Assembly: GCA_015698045.1 (NCBI GenBank)
Contig: BLAL01000034.1
Span: forward strand, 868,001-932,000
DNA length: 64,000 nucleotides
Direction: 5' to 3'
DNA from: Rhizophagus clarus
Lineage: Eukaryota > Glomeromycota > Glomeromycetes > Glomerales > Glomeraceae
The notes below the pieces were generated by a model that was given only the letters and a program-made list of their open reading frames with translations, did not search any database and was not told where the DNA came from. Positions within the stretch are counted from its first letter, which is position 1; every line of letters starts with the position of its first letter. Positions 49,308 through 61,469 of this stretch are shown here, piece after piece. A program made the position numbers and the translations under genes.

Positions 49308-49575
49308 GATTTTTTTTTTTTTTAGAATTTTTTTTTTTTTTTAGATTTTTTTATTAAAATTTTTAGAAATCGTTTTTGATTGGATAACAATCATAACATT
49401 TAATTACAATTACGTAATTATTATCAACACCACAAATAAACGCCAATCGAGTTATTGAACTGGAATTTTTTTAAGAACAAAGAACTCGGAATCTTTCATT
49501 TAGAATAAAAGAATTTAGTGATTAGTAACTTTAATTCCGGAAGTGTCATCCTCATCGTCCGTAACGATTGATAAA
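49308..49575. other. Short intergenic region, Trm9 promoter
   Basis: Two T-runs just upstream of the Trm9 start; no CACGTG box. Confidence 0.4.
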
Positions 49576-50896
49576 TCATTGGTGCGTTTTTTTTTCATTA
49601 CTATTATTTACAGCTACTTCATCACTAACATTCACAGCTTTCAAATTATTAATATTTACGGCTTCTTCATTACTAATATTTGTAGCTTCTTCGTTATTAA
49701 TATTTACTACGACTTCATTACCGATATTTACGATTTCTTCATTACTATTATTTATGACAGATTCTTTTCTTGAATGATACCAATTTAAAAAGAAATACAA
49801 GAATACTATTATTAAATCTAATGTAACTACTGATAAGTAAGTAAATGATGCCAATATATCAAATGGTGGTGGCCTAAAAACTAAATTAAAGGATGGAAGA
49901 TTTTAATTACAGTACAGAATGAGAGATATAATTAATAATAATTAAAAACTTACCCAAACTTAGAAGAGAAAACAAGCCTCCTAATATATCCAATGACATA
50001 AATATTAATGAAATACCTATTACACGTTTTAATTCTATAAAATCATAAGTATTATTATTATCATTAAATTTGATAAAATTAAGTAGTAATTAAAAATATT
50101 CTTACGATATATTTCTATGTACTGCGGTACAAATCCAATAACCAATAAGACTACTGGTATAATTCCGACGAAAGTCTGAACCCAATCAACGTTTCTCGTA
50201 TTTGCGTACTGAGCAATAATATCACATTTATATTAGACAAATTATAAAAATTAAGATACTGTCTTTTAATATTTACTTACTCTAACTATATAAACACCTC
50301 CAGCCTCAACCCCGCCAAATAACATCATCAATAATACGAATAAAGTTCCACTCTTTATTTTACTGCCTTCAAATTTAGTCGGACGATAATAAAAACACTG
50401 TACATAAACGATTAAAGAGATCGTAGCAAAGATTTGTGGTTGAACCACTAAAGGAATTGATAATCCCAAAATTATTGCGTAGACTCCAAAAAAGACACTA
50501 GAAATTATCTAAATTATATTGAGAGATATTATTTGTTTAATAAAATATCAATATCGTGAGAATTCAAAAATTGTGTATGTTATGCGTAAAATTGTTTACC
50601 CATAAGAGAATCATTTCTCGAGCGAGACCTATAAAAAAATTTATTAAGTACTCTTTATGACAATTTTTGGTAAAAAAAAAAAAAAAATAATTAATTTACC
50701 TTTCGTAGATTTTTTTCGCCAATTTTTATGTACTGAATCATATAATTAATTAAATTCAAAAATAAAAAAGGTTGAATTTCTTTGGATAAAGCACGATAAG
50801 AAGAAATTAATTATTCATTTTACCTTGTGGGGCCAATTGAAATGACCAGAAAACTGTTCCCATGATACCGAATACATTTTCCAGAACAACTTCCAT
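49576..50896 (-). CDS. PQ-loop repeat membrane protein
   Basis: Seven exons (50824-50896, 50700-50732, 50600-50628, 50281-50508, 50106-50208, 49954-50034, 49576-49880) splice to 283 residues. Seven hydrophobic segments can be counted. The two PQ-loops are FWSFQLAPQVHKNWRKKSTK with GLAREMILLW, and VVLLVIGFVPQYIEIYQ. IFMSLDILGGLFSLLSLVF with PPPFDILA resembles the last two segments of fungal PQ-loop proteins of unknown substrate. The family is related to SWEETs and to lysosomal/vacuolar cystine and cationic amino-acid exporters, so a membrane transporter or sensor is likely. The last ~55 residues are a hydrophilic tail of imperfect NINNEEAV-type repeats. The final acceptor (TTTAG before TTTTTAGG) was chosen because it alone keeps the frame. 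Confidence 0.85.
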
Positions 50897-51299
50897 TTTT
50901 TTTAAAGAAATTTCGGATTAAAGAAAAAAAAAAGTTTCCAAAGTGATTCAGAGAATTGATCCCTCATTTTTATGGTTTATTTTGATTTAACCCGTTTAAC
51001 CTTTTTCTTTTGGATCAAAATTATTTGTGTGTAATACAACTTTCTAAAATAGTAAAACTTTAAAATGATCTATGGCAATGGCTGACTAATATGTCCACTG
51101 GCGGCTATGCTTATAGGTCCAATAAAGAAGCCTGTTTTGGACTTAATAAAATCATCGAGTCAATTAATGGTGTCTTTAAAAGTCAGTCATCATTGATTAT
51201 ATGACAATAGATTGAATGAAAAGTTTTTTTTTTGATTCTGGTTATTTTTTTTTTAAAATTATTGGTTGAATCATATATGCCATTTTTGAAATATTCACA

Positions 51300-51341
<42 letters not shown>

Positions 51342-52072
51342 ATTCTTCCTCCTCCGATAAAAGATCAATAAACAAATAAAAATATAAAAGATTAGATTAG
51401 ATATTGTTTAAAAATGAAGTGATCATCACCTCATGGTGACCCAAGTCGGGTGTTCGGAAATTTAAGATTTTACGCGTTCAACTCTACCATTTTAAAAACG
51501 GCTAAATGATGCTGTATGTTAAGAACTTTCTTTATCACAAGAAAGTATCGAATAAAATGAGAAAAAAAAAAAAAAAAATATTCAAAATAAAATATTTCGT
51601 GTATATTACTAATAATGTTTGGCTATCTGTTCAATTGGACATTTGAAACATTATCCGATTGGATTCGGATATATATACTAGTTCAACATTGATTATTACA
51701 TTTCAAATTTCTTTTTTACCTCGCAATTTTTTTTTTTTTTTTTTTTGAATTTTCCAACAATTTTTCTTTACTAACATTAATGCAAAATATACCATAATAC
51801 ATTTATTTAAAGACTATTTATTATTAACGATATATATAATGTGCTTCCATGTTCTATATAACAGTATATTTATTGATATATTTTTAAATACAAGTATAAC
51901 ACAGTGATTCGTTTCACGTGATCACGCGTAAATGTTTAAATCACGTGCAGAATCGGTCTGTGTAACGTCATGAATTAAAGAAAAGCGCTTATAAGTTGAT
52001 TGAATTTCAATCTATTTAGCCCAACTTTATTTCATTTAAATTTTTTTTTTTTTTAAAAAAAAGAAAGAAATC
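50897..52072. promoter_or_regulatory. Divergent promoter region, PQ-loop / F-box 2
   Basis: About 1.2 kb, AT-rich, with a T-run of about 33 at 51303-51335. CACGTG boxes at 51915-51920 (TCACGTGATCACGCG) and 51942-51947 precede the F-box start by about 150 and 125 bp. Confidence 0.5.
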
Positions 52073-53569
52073 ATGGCACCAATATTACCCGTTGATTGCT
52101 TTGAGGAAATATTTCGCTTTTTGCAAGAAGACAAAACGTCTTTGCATTCTTGCATTCTCGTCAATCGTCTTTGGTGTGAAAATACCGCCCCTTTTTTATG
52201 GCGACAACCTTTTATTCTCATTGGTACAACACCATCAGAAAAATTAATACGGACTTATATTTCATGTCTTAATGAAAAGGATAGAAATCTATTAATATTA
52301 AATGGGATTAAATTACCAAAATTATTAATACCCCCTACTTTTAATTATGTAAAATTTTTACGACATTTTAATCTAGAAATGCTTCAAAAATCTATACCAA
52401 GGTGGATTAAATTAAATCAACAAACAATCGAAGAAGGAACTCAAGATATGCTTCTTTATGTACTGCTTAGATTCATCACAAGATGTTGTCCGACTCTTGA
52501 AACAGTATATCTTGTGTTAAATTCTCGACCAATAAGATTATTTTCTAATGATAAAATTGGAGATTCTATACTTATTCAATCTAAATTTGATGATTGGCCT
52601 AATAAGTTTACAAGTATTAGAAATCTTTCAATTGATTTTACTGATTGGATAATTTATAAATCATATAATTTTAATGAAGATAATGAAATTCATAATATTG
52701 CAAAGTTAATAAAATCTCAAGATATTCTTCAACATATTAGACTTATAGGAAAATATCAAGTTTGTCCAAAAATTATTATTTCATCTTTGGGAGATACTTT
52801 AATAGAGGTCGAATTTTATAATTTGAATTTTGAAGATGATACATCAAATATATTAGAATGTTGTAAAAATTTACAAGTCTTAATTTTTGATAGATGTTAT
52901 TTTCCAAAGGAAACAAAAAAACAACCTTTAAGTAGTGCTTCACTTTCTAGATTAAGAAAATTACATATAATTGAAACAGATTTTAATTTTAATGATGATG
53001 TTCTACTTTCATTGATTCGAAATGCGAATTCAAATTTACAAGAATTTTATATTACTCGTCACGTATATCATCATAATATTGAGAGTCCACAAAAGATTAA
53101 TTCTGCCTTGGCAAAATATTGTCCAAATATGATCACTCTTAATATGCCATTTTATGTGAATGAATTAACTTACCTTTCAACGTTTATTAAAGCTTTCACA
53201 AAACTTAGAAATTTATCAATTGGTACTCAATGGTTTGATGAGAGTCAGATCAATTATCGTTCATTTGAATTTGGACGTTCATTACCAACAACTTTACAAT
53301 GTTTTGAAATCAATATGCCATGTTCATTTACTGCCGAATCATTTGAGATGTTTCTCGCGTTATTAAAATCTCCTTTAGAAATTTTAAGAATTCCTTACTG
53401 TCAATGTATTTCAGATCAACATTTAGATGTTATTACGCGTTATCTTGGGAGTAGTCTTAAAGAATTGGATATAAAATGGGCTGATTGTGTGACTAAAGAA
53501 GGATTTTTAAAAGCTCAAAATTATATAAATTTTATTTCTATAAAAAATTACGAAGAATTATTTAGATAA
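52073..53569 (+). CDS. F-box / LRR-like protein 2
   Basis: A single 498-residue exon; the start is the first ATG after an A-rich leader. The N-terminal F-box (about residues 4-45) reads LPVDCFEEIFRFLQED, then SCILVNRLWCENTAPFLWRQ. The rest is a leucine-rich series with clearer LRR spacing at the end, such as LEILRIPYCQCISDQHLDVI and LKELDIKWADCVTKEGF, as in Grr1/Skp2-type receptors. Predicted role: substrate adaptor of an SCF ubiquitin ligase. It shares the LVNRLWC block with the F-box gene at 28377, but the rest is diverged, so they are old paralogues rather than a recent tandem pair. Confidence 0.9.
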   Translation: MAPILPVDCFEEIFRFLQEDKTSLHSCILVNRLWCENTAPFLWRQPFILIGTTPSEKLIRTYISCLNEKDRNLLILNGIKLPKLLIPPTFNYVKFLRHFNLEMLQKSIPRWIKLNQQTIEEGTQDMLLYVLLRFITRCCPTLETVYLVLNSRPIRLFSNDKIGDSILIQSKFDDWPNKFTSIRNLSIDFTDWIIYKSYNFNEDNEIHNIAKLIKSQDILQHIRLIGKYQVCPKIIISSLGDTLIEVEFYNLNFEDDTSNILECCKNLQVLIFDRCYFPKETKKQPLSSASLSRLRKLHIIETDFNFNDDVLLSLIRNANSNLQEFYITRHVYHHNIESPQKINSALAKYCPNMITLNMPFYVNELTYLSTFIKAFTKLRNLSIGTQWFDESQINYRSFEFGRSLPTTLQCFEINMPCSFTAESFEMFLALLKSPLEILRIPYCQCISDQHLDVITRYLGSSLKELDIKWADCVTKEGFLKAQNYINFISIKNYEELFR

Positions 53570-54416
53570 GTTTTAGTACTATTTATAATAATATTTGGTA
53601 ATGTTGGTCGGAATTAGGATTTTTTTCTTGCCAAAATTTTAAGGGTAGAGGGATCAACATGGCTGATCATATGGCTAAAAAAAAAAATCATTTTTTTTTT
53701 TACTTCGCTACAAGGAAAACTCACTCAATATTTTATGAAAAACTGTTTAAAAGTATTCTTTAGAAAGCTAGAGTTTCTGTCTTTCAAATAAACTTTAGTA
53801 AAGTATAATACAAATAAGGCTTATAACGAAATATTACACTATGAAGTCGTCATTAAGTTGCGAATCTCCTATGGTAAGTTGCGAATCACCTAGAGAACAT
53901 ATCTTCAAATTAACTTTAAACTTATGAAACCTTACAAGTTAATAATATAATAAAAAAGAATATTTATGTCAAAAAATCATTGTGCATTTACTTATTCAAA
54001 TAAAATTTTTTATTAATACCATTTTATTTTTTATTATTAGTCATATTTGATTTTAAAAGTCTAAATACATTCAAAAAGACTAATAGCAAATGGTTAAACA
54101 CTTTAATAAATAAATGAAGCGCATGTTTATACTCTTTTTAAATGTGTATTTAACAAAATTCATATGGTAGTTTGCGAGAAATCATAAATTTTGCTCGTTT
54201 TGGGTCACGTGATGATCTACATTTTTTAGTCTAAAATCATATATATGTTGTGGCGTAGATACACTCTACCCTTAATAAATTATGATACGAAATTTGTCTT
54301 GACCAATCATCTTGTAACACATTGATATTTGTTGTGTCACACTAGCATTTATATACTGTAGCTTTCTTACAAAAATTTTTTTTTTCCTTGTTTTTTTTTA
54401 AAATAAGTTTTCAGTT
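53570..54416. promoter_or_regulatory. Intergenic and promoter of Spc3
   Basis: TCACGTGATGATC at 54205-54217, about 205 bp before the start codon; T-run just before the start. Near 53850 the 17-bp AGTTGCGAATC(T/A)CCTA motif occurs twice. Confidence 0.45.
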
Positions 54417-55212
54417 ATGTATAATCTAGCTCAACGCGCAAATGCGATATTCGCATTTGCAATGACGGTACAATTTGGACTTTTATTGGCGATAGCGATA
54501 AGTTCACTTTATATAACTTCTAATCCTATAGGCAAAGTTGATGTTAATGAACTTAACATATGGTTATATAACTATGATAATAAAGAAACCGAGTTCGCAT
54601 TCATAGAAATGAATATTGATGCCGGTAAAATTTACAAATAAATTTATTTCTCTTATATATATGGATAGTAATTATTGAATTTTTTTTAGCATCGATGTAA
54701 ATTTTATATATTTATTTACTTTAAGACTTAACCTCGCTCTTCAATTGGAACACCAAACAATTGTTTGTTGCTGTCGTCGCTGAATATGAGACTAAATCAC
54801 ATGTAAGTTGTTCATATTAATATTTTTTAAATTATTGTATATTTCTTATTCTAATAAAATCTTTTATTATTAGGAATTAAATCAAGTAGTTTTATGGGAT
54901 TCAATCATTCAGTCAAAAGAAGACGCTCATATTAAAGAAGATAAAGTGAGAAACGAAAAATATGAATTTGTAGACATTACACCTAAATTTGGGTAAATAT
55001 ATTTATTTGATTGAAAAATAATTTTTTTTCTCCTTGTCAAATTATTTATATATTATCTGTTGTTTTTTTTTTTTTATATATAACTTAAAAGTGAAGTGAA
55101 AGCAAATTATTCAATATACTGGGATTTGATGCCTTACGTTGGATTTTTAGTGAGCGGAAAAACCGAATCAATTCAAACTTTTTCATTTCCTGCTCCTAAT
55201 AATAATAATTAA
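54417..55212 (+). CDS. SPC3: Signal peptidase complex subunit 3
   Basis: Four exons (54417-54624, 54726-54802, 54874-54992, 55092-55212) give 174 residues. MYNLAQRANAIFAFAMTVQF begins the typical cytosolic tip and single N-terminal membrane anchor (about residues 12-33). A luminal beta-rich domain follows: FAFIEMNIDADLTSLFNWNT, KQLFVAVVAEYET, VVLWDSII, FVDITPKFGEVKANYSIYWD, then MPYVGFLVSGK. The DLTSLFNWNTKQLFVY-type block is highly conserved in Spc3/SPCS3. The protein is an essential non-catalytic subunit of the ER signal peptidase. Its length is close to yeast Spc3 (184). It converges with Mdm35; the stops are 68 bp apart. Confidence 0.95.
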
Positions 55213-55280
55213 ATAATACAATAATATTTTACTTAATTATTTTTTTTTTTTTAAAAAAAAAGCAATAAATTTAATAAAAT

Positions 55281-55765
<485 letters not shown>

Positions 55766-56987
55766 ATGGAATTCCCACCGAGCGAATCTATTTTACAGGA
55801 TTATGAAAGTTCTCTCGAAGCGTTACAAAAAGAGAAAAGAAAAATCAAAAAAAATATTCATAAAAAATTTTTACAGGTAAATGTAAACAAGCTCAAAAAT
55901 TTTATTAAATGAACATTTTTATTCATTTATCTTCTTTTTTTTTTGATAGGCATCCGAAGATGTTGGTTCAAGTGTTCAAATTGATGATAACAAATCATTA
56001 AAAGACCTGGAAAATGATTATCATAAGGTATTTGAAAAAAATGGGTTATTTACGTTTAATTGAAGGTTATTAAATTAAACCTTGATATTAATAGATATAT
56101 TTGAGTAAAATTCACCTATCAGAAAAATTGATGTTTACAAATCAAATTTATCGTCTGTTATTTGAGTTTAATGATAAACAAAAAAGGTATAAATTTGAAA
56201 AGTATTGAAATATTGAATATTTGATTAATTGAAATATTTACTTGTTATGTGTCAAAAAGTGATGAATTTAAATCTTTTGTCGAAAAATATGAAGAGGAAA
56301 CATGGATAAAAGACATGCAAAATTTGGATAGAGAATTTCTAAATACTCCATGTAAGTACATACATATATTGAATTTTTTTTTTTTTTATACATAAATTAT
56401 ATTTTTAAAATAACTTCTATCCATGATAGATGTGATTCAAAAGATGTCAACCATGTATGAAAATGACGAAAATAACGAACCAAATAAAATTCTTACAAAA
56501 TGGTATTGGCAGTTAAAGGAATATTTACGCCATGTTCCCTCCAAAAAAAATTTAACTTCTTTAGGTAATTAATTAAAGTAAATATATATTCTTTTCCTTA
56601 ATTTAAAATCATTTTTTTTTTTTTTTTTTCTTAATAATAAAAAAGAACTTTTACTCATCGATGTCGTCGCGTATGATATAACTTATAATTGCAACAAACA
56701 AAACCAACCGATGTTAAAATTTAGTACGCGTCATTCCGGTCATATCTTACAAATCTGTGTTACAAGGTTTGTATAACACGATGATGATCTCTTTTTTTTT
56801 TCCTTTTTCGTTAACAGTTTCTCGGATTTGTAGTGAACCCATAAATGCTCGTTTTAAAATTAATTTCGATCTTCCTCTTATTAAAGCTATTGAAAAATTT
56901 TACGAACTTTTACCCGGTATAAACTTTCCTAATTTTATTAAGTACATAATTTGGAATGAAATGGATGAATTATTTGATTATGAATAA
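55766..56987 (+). CDS. Unidentified coiled-coil protein with C-terminal mixed domain
   Basis: Seven exons (55766-55876, 55950-56027, 56095-56186, 56260-56351, 56430-56564, 56646-56766, 56834-56987) splice to 260 residues in one frame. The first ~95 residues are charged and helical (YESSLEALQKEKRKIKKNIH, then NDYHKIYLSKIHLSEKL), consistent with a coiled coil. The middle is acidic with ITWIKD-like helices. The last ~110 residues alternate strands and helices: LLLIDVVAYDITYNCNK, MLKFSTRHSGHILQICV, then FYELLPGINFPNFIKYIIW. A coiled coil plus a compact C-terminal alpha/beta domain recalls RWD-type kinetochore subunits (CENP-O/Mcm21 class), but this is only a hypothesis; I do not recognise the protein. 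Confidence 0.7.
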
Positions 56988-57283
56988 ATATTTATCCTAT
57001 CCCCCGCTATTGCGTCATTTTTTGATCAACTCTAAAAGTATGACAGAATTGATAGAACTTTCTATAATTTTCTAAAACATTCTTGATCATATCCGTTTAA
57101 CCCTTTTAAATTTTCTTCAAACTTATCCCCCTTTAACTCTTTTATTCGCAAAATAGTGAATGCACAATAGAATAAATTCTACAAAAGAGTAAAAGTCACT
57201 ATTTGGTACATTTATTTTTCATATACTCTGCTTTTTCCCTTTTATAAACTTACTCCTTTAAAAGAAACAAGAAATATTTCAAT

Positions 57284-58180
57284 ATGATTTCTTCTACAAC
57301 ACCAAATTATTATGAGTTTCACAATACTTCTGGCTTTCAAAATTTTAAGAAACGTCCATTTGATCAAAATAACATTGATATTGAACACACTGTAGATAAC
57401 ATGTACAAGAAGTTTAAAGCTACTCCATTAGAATCTGTAAATTCTTTATCGTCCCAACAAACAACTTCTTGTTCGACTCCTTCCCGTTCGTTTCATGTGA
57501 CAACTAATCATTCATTTTCATCCGACTTATCTAGAATATATGAACCAAATTTATCGGATATTTCTCGAATTATTGATTTGTCCACGGGAGAACATTTAGA
57601 ATTTATTCCTTCCGTGGATCAATTACAAAAAAATAGAAAACCGAAACGTCCTATAGATTTAGTCGAGAATGAAAATGAATTATCAAATGTCCTTGGAATT
57701 ATGGAAGAAAATAAAGATGATCTGATAGATGGTAATTTACTTCATTCATTTAAAAGAATACGAACTTCTGAAGAACATATGTGTAATTTTATTGAAGAGG
57801 AAGAAGAACTTTATCATAGAGTTCATCCACCTATCGATATAATAAGAGAACTTAAAATTGGATGTAATTCAAATTCTCTAGATTCCTCAAGAAAACCTCA
57901 ACCCTCTCAATCCCTGTCATTATATGTTCATAGAAAAAATCTTTCAAATATAAAATTTACTGTTCCTTATCAAAAAGCAATTGCTCAATATATGCGTGCA
58001 CAGTTCCAGCATTTGAATTGTAACATGGAATATGAAAATGAAGGGAAAAAATTAATTTTATACAATCCAAGAAATGAGGATTCTTTTGTTGATTCGAATG
58101 ATAAAATATTTGAAATTTCTGAAGTAACGGATTTTGATGATCAAAATGGTGGAGATAAGGATCAAATGGATATAGACTAG
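57284..58180 (+). CDS. Orphan 298-residue protein, probably nuclear
   Basis: Single exon starting in AATATGATTTC. It is hydrophilic, with Ser/Thr-rich stretches (SSQQTTSCSTPSRS), basic patches (FKKRPFDQ, NRKPKRPIDL, HSFKRIRTSEE) that could serve as nuclear signals, acidic stretches (FIEEEEELYHRVHP) and an acidic end (GGDKDQMDID). One segment near residues 225-255 (ISFTVPYQKAIAQYMRAQF-like) is predicted helical and the most likely ordered part. No known domain is recognised. Coding status is supported by length, codon use and the ATG context, not by homology. Confidence 0.65.
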   Translation: MISSTTPNYYEFHNTSGFQNFKKRPFDQNNIDIEHTVDNMYKKFKATPLESVNSLSSQQTTSCSTPSRSFHVTTNHSFSSDLSRIYEPNLSDISRIIDLSTGEHLEFIPSVDQLQKNRKPKRPIDLVENENELSNVLGIMEENKDDLIDGNLLHSFKRIRTSEEHMCNFIEEEEELYHRVHPPIDIIRELKIGCNSNSLDSSRKPQPSQSLSLYVHRKNLSNIKFTVPYQKAIAQYMRAQFQHLNCNMEYENEGKKLILYNPRNEDSFVDSNDKIFEISEVTDFDDQNGGDKDQMDID

Positions 58181-59429
58181 TACTGCAAAGCCGAGTTCAG
58201 TAAACTGTATAATTCTCAGTACAACAATTAACTGTAATTCAATTATGATGTATTTTTAGAGTAATTCGTCCTTCATTCCAGTACAAACGAAGCAAAGTTT
58301 TTTTTTTTTTTTAACAAATAAACAGAGGTATAAGAAACACCCTATTACTGGCCTGTAGGAGGACAATTCTTTACTATATTATTTACTTATGCTAGTGTGA
58401 CATTATAGTTTGTTTTTCAATTATACCAGAAGAATTTGTATTGTTATTAAACAACTTTATCAAATGATAAAATCTAGAGTAATATATACTGTAGACAGTT
58501 AACAAGCATTTTTTTTAGAAAAAAATTTATTAATAGTAAATTGTAAATACAATAAATTTTAAATTTATCAATTGTTTTATATAATAATAAAAGTAAACCA
58601 TTATTTTTATTAAAAATTATATTAAAATTCTTTCAAATTTTTTTTAACATTTAATTAAATTTGCTAATTTATATATATTATATACAATATTTAAATAAAC
58701 TTGTATTTTATAATTTGTTTAAAAAACTATAAAATTATAAAACATTAAATGTTAATATATTATAAGTTTTAAAAAAAAATTATTAATCTTAATTATTAAA
58801 AAGTTATATTAATTATAAAAAAAAACAGTTTTTTATTTAAATATAATGGTATAATAAAAATAAAAATAATTTATAAAAAATATTATTTTAAATTCTAATA
58901 AATTAAATTAAATTCCTATATATTAATATTATTATTTTAAAAAAAAAAAATATTATTATATTAAATTATGAAAAAGTCCTCGTGCCACTCCAGGTGGTAA
59001 CATGATTTTTGCCACCCCTTATCATGTGATTCAAATTTAAATTATAAAATTACGTCATGCTGATCATTTGTTTAGTGTTTTTTATTACACGATTTTTTTT
59101 TACGGCTTTGACTTCGGTAAGTTTTTGATATTACTTATATTATTTTTATTAATCAGCAGTTCAGCACTTCAGCACTGACTGACTTCTCTTTTTTGTAGGT
59201 GCTTTTTTTCTTAACTTTGAGCTTTTGATAAGTTTTTGTTTAACATTGTGCATGTTTTTTTTGTTAATTAGCGTTAACACTTTTTAAGCTGTTCTCATTT
59301 TTTTGTAGGTAATTCTTTTCAGCTTTTAGTGACCTTAGACTTCGATATTAGAACTTTTAATAAGTAGTAAGTTCAAACACTTTTGAACATCTTGGGTCTT
59401 TGGGAGTTTATTTTCGTTAGTAACTAACT
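58181..59429. other. AT-rich spacer with repeated splice-like motifs
   Basis: 58181-58970 is plain AT-rich DNA. 58978-59030 holds the GC patch related to 1480-1545. From 59100 to 59320 there are repeated donor/acceptor-like strings (CGGTAAGTTTTTG, CTTTTTTGTAGGTG, TTTTTTTGTAGGTA) with short stretches between, but no open frame links them. Confidence 0.4.
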
Positions 59430-59790
59430 TTTTTTTTCTTTTTTCTTTTTGTTTGGTTGGGGTTCTTTTTGTAATTTTATTTCTCTATTTCAATTTTCCA
59501 CTTCGTCTCTTATCATTTTTCCATTACCATTCGTCCCTTATTGGTTTCTATCATCTTTTTCCTTTCCTATTCTTTTTTTCATTTCTTATTCCCTTTTTTT
59601 TGTTTTCTATCATCACCTCTTCTTTTTTTCTTTCCTCATAACATTTTCCTTTTTCTTTCATCATTACTTCCCCTTTTTTTCTTTTCACATCATTTCCTCA
59701 TCATTTTCTCCTTCTTTTTTTCGCTCCTCATTATTTTTTTCACTTCCTTCTTTTTTTTTCATTTCGCATCATTCTTTTTTTGATTCATAG
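59430..59790 (+). repeat. Second pyrimidine-rich tract
   Basis: Almost pure T/C, opening with TAACTAACTTTTTTTTTC, as at the window start (ACTAACAATGGTCTTTTTT). Overlapping frames encode Phe/Ser runs; no gene is called. Confidence 0.7.
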
Positions 59791-59804
59791 TAAAAAGTGT
59801 TTTA

Positions 59805-60985
59805 CAAAAAAAAGTTGCGAAATGATTTTTTTTATTAAATCATTTATAAAAAAATGTTTTGAACTGTTTTTTTTAAAATAAATTAACTGTGAAAAAATGT
59901 TTTACATCATTTTTTATTAATTTACAAAAAAAACTGTTGCAAACTATTTCATAAAAATATTTTACAATTCGCAATGTTTTTAAATAAAATAGAAAAATAA
60001 CATTGCAAAATATTATTTTTTATATTAAATCATTTATATAAAAATGTTTTGCAATGTTTTTTTATAAGTTTTACAAAAAAATATTTTGAAACATTTTTTT
60101 AAATAAATTATTTATAGAAAAATAGTTTATAACGTTTTTATTAATTTACAAAAAAACTGTTGCGAAACATTTTTTTATATCATTTATAAAAACATTTTGC
60201 AATATTTTTAAATAAAAGAAAAAATAACATTGCAAAATGTTATTTTTTATATTAAATCATCTATGTAAAAATGTTTCACAACATTTTTTACAAGTTTTGC
60301 AAAAGAAAACATTTTGAAATATTTTTTTTAAATAAATTATTTGTAGAAAAACATTTCATAATATTTTTTATTAATTTGCAAAAAAAAACTATTGTGAAAT
60401 GTTTTTTTATATCAAATTATTTCATAAAAATGTTTTGCAATATTTTTAAATAAAAGGAAAAATAATGTTATGAAACATTTTTTATATCAAACTACTTCAT
60501 AAAAATATTTCACAACATTTTTTACAAGTTTTGCAAAAAAAAATATTTTGAAATGTAAATTATTTGTAGAAAAACGTTTTACAACATTTTTTATTAATTT
60601 ACAAAAAAAACTGTTGTGAAACATTTTTTTATATCAAATTATTTTATAAAACTATTTTGTAATATTTTTAAATAAAAGGAAAAATAACATTGCAAAATGT
60701 TATTTTTTATATTAAATCATCTATATAAAAAATGGTTTGCAACATTTTTTATAAATTTTGCAAAAAAACAGTTTAAAACATTTTTTTTAAATAAATTATC
60801 TGTAAAAAAAATGTTTTGCAACATTTTTTATTAATTTGCAAAAAAACTACTGTGAACCATTTTTTTTATATCATAAAAAATGTTTTATAACATTTTTAAA
60901 TAAAAAGGAAAATAATGTTGTAAAACATTATTTTCTATATTAAATTTCTTATGTAAAAAACATTTCGCAACATTTTTTTTAATAA
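59805..60985. repeat. About 228-bp tandem repeat with TTGCGAAA-type palindromes
   Basis: Five units anchored by TTATTAATTTACAAAAAAAC followed by TGTTG(C/T)GAAAC, at about 59916, 60139, 60370, 60590 and 60829. Between the anchors, AAAATGTTTTGCAA and TTGCAAAATGTTATT recur in both orientations, so each unit contains several inverted repeats. Confidence 0.75.
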
Positions 60986-61469
60986 TAATAAATAGTTTTT
61001 TTATAAAAAAATGTTATTATTATCAGTAAATTAATTCAGTAAATTGTAAAACTGATATTGAAATTGAAAGTTTTAGTTTGATAAATCATAAAACTAAAAT
61101 CATTCTGATACTAAAACTGATTAGTACAGTTTGATAATTACTGAAACTGATCAGTACTCTAATTGTTATTATTATTTTATTATATATAGTAATAGAATAA
61201 GTTGTAGATAAGGCCGCTCTAACAAACAGTTTTGTTTAACATCACATAACATAAAAAAATAGAGAGGGTGGGAGGTTAAATTTTATACATATTAAATTTT
61301 AAACATGTATAAAAATCATGTAGTACTGATTCTATTATAAAGTGTTATATTGAATTTCAATCAGATATTGATTATATCATAACTGATCACACTTTATTTG
61401 TATTATCTACATGTTTTTTCAATTTTTTTTGTTCATCGACTTTTTCTTTTTTTTTATACAGAATCAGTA
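60986..61469. other. AT-rich spacer with ACTGAT repeats
   Basis: Short repeats such as AAACTGAT and TACTGAAACTGATCAGTACT around 61040-61160 suggest the end of a decayed element. Nothing else seen. Confidence 0.4.

Noticed and set aside
49543..49777. Two plus-strand frames with repeated motifs
   Set aside because: Antisense shadows of the repeat-built tail of the PQ-loop gene.
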